Notes under the pieces: model-generated
Databases searched by the model: none
Told to the model about the DNA's origin: nothing
What the model saw: only the letters and a program-made list of their open reading frames with translations
Part shown: one piece after another, positions 7,704-12,188 of the stretch
Layout: every line of letters starts with the position of its first letter
How positions within the stretch are numbered: the first letter of the stretch is position 1
Assembly: GCA_025465405.1 (NCBI GenBank)
Contig: JAODNL010000258.1
Location: forward strand, 1-12,188
DNA: 12,188 nucleotides
Source: Pseudonocardiales bacterium
Lineage (GTDB): Bacteria; Actinomycetota; Actinomycetes; Mycobacteriales; Jatrophihabitantaceae
Direction of reading: 5' to 3'
Made by a program: the position numbers and the translations under genes

Positions 7704-8672
7704 GCTCGAGGTGAGGTGCACTTTGATCTGCGACGGGTCTGATCGTGCGGACTCGACCGCGTCGGTGGCGGCCAAGAGCGGCAGCTCGGTCGTGACCAAC
7801 CGCGACAGGTCGACGCGGGTTCGCTCGAGGAAGCGCAACGTCTGTGGCCACACGCCGGGCGAGCCGATGATCCCGCGGATCTGGAGCTCCTTCGACTGGA
7901 TCAGACCCAGCTGCGCCTGCGCGTAGCCGCCCACATCGATGCCGACGTTCACGAGCCTCGCGCGAAATCCTGCCGCCTCCAGTGCGGCGGCCATTGCGCG
8001 CGGCTTGCCGCTGGCTTCGATCACGACATCGGCGCCGCGGCCCTTGGTCGCGCTAAGCACGTCGTCGACGAAGCTCTCCGCAGTCGGGTCGAATTCGACT
8101 TCAGCGCCCAGTTCGAGCGCCAGGCCGGCGCGTGTCTTGGTGGGTTCGGCGACGATGACGCGGCAACCCCTCGCCGCGGACGCGGCGACCACACCGAGAC
8201 CGATCGGCCCGGCGCCGAAGACCAGGACGGTGTCGCTCGCATCGAGGTTGTCGGCTCGCACGGTCGCGTAGTACCCGCAGCTGAACGGCTCCACGAGGGC
8301 GCCCTGTGTCCAGGACATCGAGTCAGGCAGCCGGTGCAGCCACTCGGGACGAGCGACGAAGAACTCCGCGGCCGCTCCACTGATGCTGAAACCGAAGTGG
8401 TCGTTTCCGATCACGCACTCCCCCACGACGCGGTCGCCCGGACTGACCGCGTCGACCTCCGCTCCGACCTCGATCACCTCTCCGGCCCACTCGTGGCCAG
8501 GGATCACTGGGTATTCAAAGGGGATGATGTAGCGACCCTCGAGCAGCTCGATGTCGGAGTGGCAGATCCCGACCGAGCGGGACGCCACCAAGACCTCGTC
8601 GGCGCCGATCCCCGGTACCGGAACGTCGTTGACCGTCGCGGCCGCGTGGCCGACGAACTGAAGAGCCTTCAC
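7695..8672 (-). CDS. Medium-chain zinc-type dehydrogenase lacking the structural-zinc lobe
   Basis: This 325-residue cytoplasmic oxidoreductase belongs to the same superfamily as the genes at 3515 and 6610 but is shorter. Catalytic-site ligands are present: C37 (VGICHSD), H60 and E61 (PGHEWAGE), plus the Glu of GALVEPFSCG. The four-cysteine structural-zinc lobe is absent: between DRVV (80-83) and GAAAEF (99-104) only about 15 residues remain, with one cysteine, against about 35 in the neighbouring family member. The nucleotide fold GAGPIG and VAEPTKTR follow; the final strand-two residue is Glu, suggesting NAD. Similar shortened enzymes are known among sorbitol/L-idonate and 2-deoxy-scyllo-inosamine dehydrogenase relatives. 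The GTG start at 8672 has AGGGGG 4-5 bases upstream. It leads a three-gene unit and has its own candidate promoter. Function as an alcohol dehydrogenase is likely; substrate unknown. Confidence 0.88.
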   Translation of the reverse strand: MKALQFVGHAAATVNDVPVPGIGADEVLVASRSVGICHSDIELLEGRYIIPFEYPVIPGHEWAGEVIEVGAEVDAVSPGDRVVGECVIGNDHFGFSISGAAAEFFVARPEWLHRLPDSMSWTQGALVEPFSCGYYATVRADNLDASDTVLVFGAGPIGLGVVAASAARGCRVIVAEPTKTRAGLALELGAEVEFDPTAESFVDDVLSATKGRGADVVIEASGKPRAMAAALEAAGFRARLVNVGIDVGGYAQAQLGLIQSKELQIRGIIGSPGVWPQTLRFLERTRVDLSRLVTTELPLLAATDAVESARSDPSQIKVHLTSSAA

Positions 8673-8689
8673 GAAACCCCCTGCCGAGT

Positions 8690-8705
8690 CCGCGGCGCGC
8701 CGCGG
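8690..8705. repeat. Perfect 16-base palindrome in the leader of the 8672 gene
   Basis: CCGCGGCGCGCCGCGG is its own reverse complement and lies 17 bases upstream of the GTG start, next to the ribosome site. It could form an RNA hairpin limiting translation or be a protein-binding site; in GC-rich DNA chance cannot be excluded. Confidence 0.5.
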
Positions 8706-8748
8706 CGCCGACGCCCGCGCCGCAGCTCATCTGCCACGGGTGTTCATC

Positions 8749-8778
8749 AAAGTAGGACGCCGTCGCTCAGCGCGTCAA
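8749..8778 (-). promoter_or_regulatory. Candidate promoter of the three-dehydrogenase unit
   Basis: The minus strand shows TTGACG (8778-8773), an 18-base spacer and TACTTT (8754-8749), followed by GATGAACAC around the expected transcription start near 8742. It begins 8 bases after the regulator stop codon, and gives a leader of about 70 bases. This is the best sigma-70-type match in the window. Confidence 0.5.
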
Positions 8779-8786
8779 GTATTCCT

Positions 8787-9569
8787 TTACAGACGGTGGT
8801 CGTGGTGCCCGTCGCGGCCAAGCACGAACCAGATCGACTTGACCGGCACGTCGCCTTCGTTGTGCAGGCGGTGCGGGGTGGCAGAGTCGAAGGCGATGGC
8901 ATCACCAGCACCGAGCTGGTAGTCCTCGAACGCGAGGGTGACGTTCAGCTGGCCGCTGATCACGTACCCGTATTCGTAGCCGGAGTGTCTCGTCAACCGC
9001 TCGTCGACGGTCGAGCTGCCACCCACGTCATACGTGACGAGCATGAAGTTCACGGACTGGCTACCACCGGTGGACAGCTGTTCCCACGTCACGCCGGTAT
9101 CCAGGACGAGGCGGCGGCCACCACCCAGACGCACAACCGGACTGCGGGTGTCGGTCGGCTCGGCTGCCATCGCGGCCAACGCCCCACCTAGGTCGATGTT
9201 CCCGCGGCGGGTCGCCGCCGCTGCCGTGCCCCCACCGTCCGTCGCGCTCAGGGCGTCCGTGCTCGCGTCGTTCGATCGCTCCGGCCGGGCGACGCCCGCG
9301 TCGGCGAACAGCTCGTCGACCGTGATGTCCAGCTCGTTGCAGATCGAATACAGCGTGGCTACCGACGGCTGGGACTTCCCGTTCTCCAGCTGGGAGATGA
9401 ACGATGCCGACACGCCTAACTGCTTGGCGAACTGCCGCAACGACAGCCCCGCGGCCAGTCGCCTCTCACGCAGATGCGCGCCGACGCCGGCAACGGCTTC
9501 GCGGCGATCGGCAGCGAGCAGCGGCTGCTCAGAGGCGCCACCGGTCGTGCGACTGCTCGCGGAAGGCAC
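8787..9569 (-). CDS. XRE-family helix-turn-helix regulator with C-terminal cupin domain
   Basis: This 260-residue cytoplasmic regulator has an N-terminal XRE/Cro-type DNA-binding domain at about 30-88 (GAHLRERRLAAGLSLRQFAKQ, then SASFISQLENGKSQPS as the recognition helix). A low-complexity Ala/Thr/Gly linker follows at about 90-150, and a single cupin barrel at about 185-255 (GYEYGYVISGQLNV, then AGDAIAFDSATPHRLHNEG). This is the architecture of PuuR-like regulators, whose cupin domain senses a small molecule and often a metal. The GTG start at 9569 has AGAGGA 4 bases upstream; about 25 residues precede the helix-turn-helix. It lies between the SDR gene and the dehydrogenase unit in the same direction, so it most probably controls this catabolic array. 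Ligand and sign of control are unknown. An inverted repeat 44 bases upstream may be its own operator. Confidence 0.9.
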   Translation of the reverse strand: MPSASSRTTGGASEQPLLAADRREAVAGVGAHLRERRLAAGLSLRQFAKQLGVSASFISQLENGKSQPSVATLYSICNELDITVDELFADAGVARPERSNDASTDALSATDGGGTAAAATRRGNIDLGGALAAMAAEPTDTRSPVVRLGGGRRLVLDTGVTWEQLSTGGSQSVNFMLVTYDVGGSSTVDERLTRHSGYEYGYVISGQLNVTLAFEDYQLGAGDAIAFDSATPHRLHNEGDVPVKSIWFVLGRDGHHDHRL

Positions 9570-9612
9570 GGCGTCCTCTTTTCCGTGGAAGTGTTGGCGC
9601 TATCGAGATGCT

Positions 9613-9631
9613 CGGAGAATGGGAGTCTCCG
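9613..9631. promoter_or_regulatory. Inverted repeat upstream of the regulator gene, possible operator
   Basis: CGGAGA and TCTCCG are perfect 6-base arms around a 7-base spacer, centred about 53 bases before the regulator start. They lie in the 118-base gap after the SDR gene. Autoregulation through this site is plausible for an XRE protein. A weak terminator for the SDR gene is an alternative, though no T-run follows. Confidence 0.35.
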
Positions 9632-9687
9632 GTAATAACGATACGGAATTCGGTGACCCTCGGAACGACGCCACTCCGCGTCGTCGG

Positions 9688-10476
9688 TCAGACCAGGACC
9701 ATTCCGCCGTCGATCATGATGACTTGCCCGGTGAGATAGTCCGAGTCCGCAGAGGCAAGGTACAGCGCCGTCCCGCAGATATCCTCGGGAGTAGCGACCC
9801 GGCCGAGCAGGATCCCGGACGCGAAATCGTCCATCGCCTGGCCCGGCCGTGCTGAATCGCCGATGTCCATGAGGTCCTTGTCCAGCTGCGTCCACAGTGG
9901 CGTACCCACTACGCCCGGGGCGAACGCATTACACGTGATCTTGTGTTCGGCCAAAGCCCGCGCGCCGGCCTGGGTGAGCGAGATGACCGCAGCCTTGCTG
10001 GCGCAGTACGGGGCGAAGCTCGGAAATCCCTGGCGCCCGGCGATCGACGCGGTATTGATGATTTTGCCGCCCGTGCCCTGCTCGATCATTTGCTTGGCGG
10101 CCTCCTGAATTCCCAGCAACGTCCCCATCGCGTTGACGTCCATGATGGAGCGCCAGTTCTCTTCGGTGACATCCAGCAAGTGCAGCGGCTTGTTGAAGCC
10201 GGCGTTGTTGAAGACGACGTCGAGCCGCCCGAACGCCTCGAGCGTCCGTTCGATTGCCGCTCGCACCTCGGAGCGCTTGCTGACGTCGGCGACCGCATCG
10301 ACCGCGGACCCGCCGGCGGCGGCGATCTGCTCGACCGTCTCCTTGGCGCCGTCGGGGTTCAGGTCGACGACGACGACCTTGGCACCCTCCGCCGCACAGC
10401 TCACCGCGATCGCGCGGCCCATTCCGCTTCCGGCTCCGGTGATGAGAACCACGCGATCCTTCAGCCGTTCACCCAT
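9688..10476 (-). CDS. Short-chain dehydrogenase/reductase (classical SDR)
   Basis: This 262-residue cytoplasmic enzyme oxidises an alcohol or reduces a ketone with NAD(H). Classical SDR landmarks are all present: cofactor motif TGAGSGMG at 13-20, NNAG at 90-93, N115, catalytic S144, Y157 and K161 in YCASK, and the PGVVGTPL segment. The acidic D38 ending strand two (VVVDLN) favours NAD over NADP. The C-terminus ends with the common DYLTGQVIMIDGG pattern. The ATG at 10476 was chosen because GGAGG is 8 bases upstream; a GTG at 10482 leaves only 2 bases. It is the first gene of the minus-strand array and diverges from the PRISE reductase across a shared promoter region. It precedes the regulator by 118 bases and may be co-transcribed with it. 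Substrate unknown. Confidence 0.92.
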   Translation of the reverse strand: MGERLKDRVVLITGAGSGMGRAIAVSCAAEGAKVVVVDLNPDGAKETVEQIAAAGGSAVDAVADVSKRSEVRAAIERTLEAFGRLDVVFNNAGFNKPLHLLDVTEENWRSIMDVNAMGTLLGIQEAAKQMIEQGTGGKIINTASIAGRQGFPSFAPYCASKAAVISLTQAGARALAEHKITCNAFAPGVVGTPLWTQLDKDLMDIGDSARPGQAMDDFASGILLGRVATPEDICGTALYLASADSDYLTGQVIMIDGGMVLV

Positions 10477-10484
10477 GCTCACTA

Positions 10485-10489
10485 CCTCC
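10485..10489 (-). promoter_or_regulatory. Ribosome binding site of the SDR gene
   Basis: GGAGG on the minus strand lies 8 bases before the ATG at 10476 but only 2 before the GTG at 10482, which decides the start. Confidence 0.7.
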
Positions 10490-10518
10490 GAATCGAGCGG
10501 GGCCCGCCCTGAGCGGGT

Positions 10519-10546
10519 TGTTCACCAGGGTCCGCCATGTGTTCAC
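10519..10546. promoter_or_regulatory. Two TGTTCAC direct repeats 21 bases apart, possible operator
   Basis: Identical heptamers occupy 10519-10525 and 10540-10546, two helical turns apart, so they face the same side of the DNA. They lie downstream of the candidate minus-strand promoter, where a repressor would block the SDR gene. The heptamer recurs at 3434-3440 and, with one change, at 8741-8747. Confidence 0.4.
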
Positions 10547-10548
10547 TA

Positions 10549-10582
10549 ATACTTGACCGTACGACGCCGTGCGGTCAAGCTT
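10549..10582. promoter_or_regulatory. Overlapping divergent promoters built on an inverted repeat
   Basis: The arms CTTGACCG (10552-10559) and CGGTCAAG (10572-10579) are perfect inverted copies 12 bases apart. They place TTGACC on both strands. On the plus strand it is followed after 18 bases by AAGCTT (10577-10582), on the minus strand after 18 bases by AAGTAT (10554-10549). Both downstream boxes are weak. The repeat could instead, or also, be an operator for a dimeric regulator. Confidence 0.45.
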
Positions 10583-10600
10583 CTGATCGCTGGAACTTCG

Positions 10601-10606
10601 AGGAGG
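10601..10606 (+). promoter_or_regulatory. Ribosome binding site of the PRISE reductase gene
   Basis: AGGAGG lies 6 bases before the ATG at 10613 and rules out the earlier in-frame start at 10553, which sits inside the promoter repeat. Confidence 0.85.
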
Positions 10607-10612
10607 AGCGGC

Positions 10613-11686
10613 ATGACGGACGGACGCGAGGCACTCGTGGTCGGAGCGAGCGGCATCTCCGGCAACAACGTGGCGAGACGGCTGGTCTCGCACGGGTGGA
10701 CGGTGTGGGGCCTCACGCGCAGCGGTTCAGTGCCGGTGGATGAGGTGCAGCCGATCGCCGCTGACGTCCAGAAAGCGGACGAGGTACGCCACGCCCTCGA
10801 CGGGGTGAGCCCTACGCACATCTTCTACTGCACGTGGGCGCGCCGAGCCGTCGAGGCGGAGAACTGCGCGGTCAATTCCGCGATGCTCAGCAACGTGCTC
10901 ACGGCACTCGCCGACCGGTCGACGGTCCAGCACGTCGCGCTGGTCACCGGACTGAAGCACTACCTCGGTCCGTTCGAGTCGTACGCGAAGTCCCCGGCGG
11001 TGACGCCGTTCCGGGAAGAGCAACCGCGGCTGCCCGGCGAGAACTTCTACTACGACCAGGAGGATGTACTGTTCGCCGCGGCGGAGCGGGATGGCTACAC
11101 ATGGTCGGTGCACCGTCCGCACACCATGATCGGATGGGCGCTCGGCAACACGATGAACATGGGCGTGACGCTGGCTGCCTATGGTGCGCTATGTCGCGAG
11201 ACCGGCGAGCCGTTCGTGTTCCCCGGATCGCCCGAGCAGTACAGCGGCGTCACCGACATCACCGACGCACGGCTGCTCGCGGCTCAGCTGGAATGGGCCG
11301 CGACGACGCCGGATGCGGCGAACACCGCGTTCAATACCGTCAACGGCGACGTCTTCCGGTGGCGGCAGATGTGGAAGGTCGTCGCGGCCGGGCTGGGCGT
11401 CGAGCCGGCGGAATATCCCGGCTACCCTCAGCCCCTCGAGACCCGGATGGCCGGGATGGGGCCGGTGTGGCAGCGGCTGGTCGAGCGCTTCGACCTCCAG
11501 CCGACGTCGTTGGATTCGCTGGCGTCGTGGTGGCACACCGATGCCGACCTCGGGCGCACCATGGAGACCTTCGCCGACATGAACCTCGGCCGGTCACTCG
11601 GCTTCACCGAGACGCAGGATTCGCGCCGGTCGTTCCTGGACCTGTTCGACACCCTGCGGGAGGCCCGGGTCATCCCGCCGCTGTGA
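10613..11686 (+). CDS. PRISE-type SDR reductase (progesterone 5-beta-reductase/iridoid-synthase-like)
   Basis: This 357-residue protein is an atypical short-chain dehydrogenase of the PRISE type, which reduces activated carbon-carbon double bonds (enones, enals) with NADPH. Visible motifs are GASGISG at 11-17 for the cofactor, THIFYCTW at 68-75, the lysine motif TGLKHYLGPFE with K115, and the tyrosine motif NFYYDQEDVL (Y146/Y147). These Lys and Tyr correspond to the catalytic pair of plant 5-beta-reductases. VHRPHTMIGWALGN and the FNTVNGDVFRWRQMW segment are also typical. The length is only slightly less than the plant enzymes. The ATG at 10613 has AGGAGG 6 bases upstream. It is the only plus-strand gene, diverging from the SDR gene, and its last 17 bases overlap the 3' end of the opposing EboE-like gene. 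Substrate is unknown; a role in the neighbouring catabolic array or in terpenoid/steroid metabolism are both possible. Confidence 0.88.
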   Translation: MTDGREALVVGASGISGNNVARRLVSHGWTVWGLTRSGSVPVDEVQPIAADVQKADEVRHALDGVSPTHIFYCTWARRAVEAENCAVNSAMLSNVLTALADRSTVQHVALVTGLKHYLGPFESYAKSPAVTPFREEQPRLPGENFYYDQEDVLFAAAERDGYTWSVHRPHTMIGWALGNTMNMGVTLAAYGALCRETGEPFVFPGSPEQYSGVTDITDARLLAAQLEWAATTPDAANTAFNTVNGDVFRWRQMWKVVAAGLGVEPAEYPGYPQPLETRMAGMGPVWQRLVERFDLQPTSLDSLASWWHTDADLGRTMETFADMNLGRSLGFTETQDSRRSFLDLFDTLREARVIPPL

Positions 11687-12188
11687 TCGACTCGTCCGGC
11701 ACCGCGCCTTCGAGCTCGTTCCGTACGAATTCGAGCTCGCGCACGACGTAGTCGACGATGTCACCGCTCTTGAGGTCGGCCGGCAGCACGTCCCAGGTAT
11801 AGGTCTCGATCTCGAGATGGGTGGATTGTGGCGTCGCGGCGTGCACGCGCAGCGCCGCCTCGAGCGCGAATCGCGTCGTTCGGAACGGCCCCAGATCATC
11901 GAGGAACACCGGAACGTGGAAGTGCGTGCGCCACTCCCGAGCTCCGCCGGGCTCCTTCGTCCACGCGTCTACGGCGTCCCGCAGCGTCAGGTAGTGGGTG
12001 AGCCGGCCGTCGCGTAGCTCAGTTGTCTGGCTGAGATAGATCGTGTCGGTAAAGCGCTCCAGCTCCGCCACGACGGACTCCGAAACCGCGGGCACCCACA
12101 GTGCAGCCGCCTCTTGGAGCTTGAACACCGGCACGCCGGCGTCAGCGAGAAGGGCCAACGAGGAAGGGATGTCGTCGAACTCCACCGC
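11670..12188 (-). CDS. eboE: EboE-like TIM-barrel protein, N-terminal part cut by window edge
   Basis: Only the last 172 codons are visible and the frame stays open to the right edge, so the start lies outside; the GTG at 12185 is internal. The segment FHVPVFLDDLGPF followed by THLEIETYTWDVLPADLK closely resembles the C-terminal hallmark of EboE, a sugar-phosphate-isomerase-like TIM-barrel protein. EboE belongs to the ebo cluster (EboA-EboF, including a prenyltransferase and a TatD-like hydrolase). That cluster is linked to moving a precursor metabolite out of the cytoplasm, for example the scytonemin monomer in cyanobacteria. The His in FHVP and the Glu/Asp in the ETYTWD motif are plausible metal ligands. 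The gene is convergent with the PRISE gene and their stop regions overlap by 17 bases. The assignment rests on remembered family motifs; a generic xylose-isomerase-like protein is the alternative. Confidence 0.72.
   Translation of the reverse strand, partial: AVEFDDIPSSLALLADAGVPVFKLQEAAALWVPAVSESVVAELERFTDTIYLSQTTELRDGRLTHYLTLRDAVDAWTKEPGGAREWRTHFHVPVFLDDLGPFRTTRFALEAALRVHAATPQSTHLEIETYTWDVLPADLKSGDIVDYVVRELEFVRNELEGAVPDESITAAG

Noticed and set aside
6499..7926. Plus-strand open frame of 475 codons opposite the middle zinc dehydrogenase
   Set aside because: Same reason; it crosses the ends of three real genes and includes low-complexity Arg/Ser stretches.
8334..9191. Plus-strand open frame of 285 codons across the dehydrogenase/regulator junction
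   Set aside because: It crosses an intergenic promoter region and two real genes on the other strand, with no ribosome site.

Overview
The window looks like chromosomal DNA from a high-GC Gram-positive actinomycete. Codons strongly favour G/C in third position, GTG starts are frequent, Shine-Dalgarno sites are purine-rich, the binding protein carries a Gly/Ser-rich lipoprotein linker, and genes are closely packed. No RNA gene, insertion sequence, CRISPR array or phage gene was seen, and no gene-free stretch exceeds about 170 bases. Genus cannot be told from the sequence alone.

Layout: nine genes on the minus strand form one directional array from about 10476 down to the left edge. Reading along that strand: a short-chain dehydrogenase (SDR), an XRE-cupin regulator, two zinc-type alcohol dehydrogenases and a 3-hydroxyisobutyrate-dehydrogenase-like enzyme, then an alpha/beta hydrolase with a third zinc-type dehydrogenase, and finally a ribose-type ABC importer (permease, lipoprotein, ATPase). 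The ATPase gene is cut by the left edge. Promoter-like sequences just upstream of the 8672, 5535 and 3349 starts suggest separate transcription units within the array.

To the right, a PRISE-type (progesterone 5-beta-reductase/iridoid-synthase-like) reductase runs on the plus strand. It diverges from the SDR gene across a 136-base region with a symmetric inverted repeat. It meets, tail to tail with a 17-base overlap, the 3' part of a gene whose product resembles EboE, a member of the ebo metabolite-traffic cluster that would continue past the right edge.

Inferred function: the array looks like a complete import-and-catabolism cassette. It has an importer of the sugar or sugar-like type, one hydrolase, five oxidoreductases of four families, and a cupin-containing regulator that may sense the substrate or an intermediate. 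The substrate cannot be read from the sequence. A hydroxylated compound oxidised at several carbons and cleaved by the hydrolase fits best. No kinase, aldolase or sugar isomerase is visible inside the window, so the rest of the pathway would lie elsewhere or the compound is not a standard sugar.
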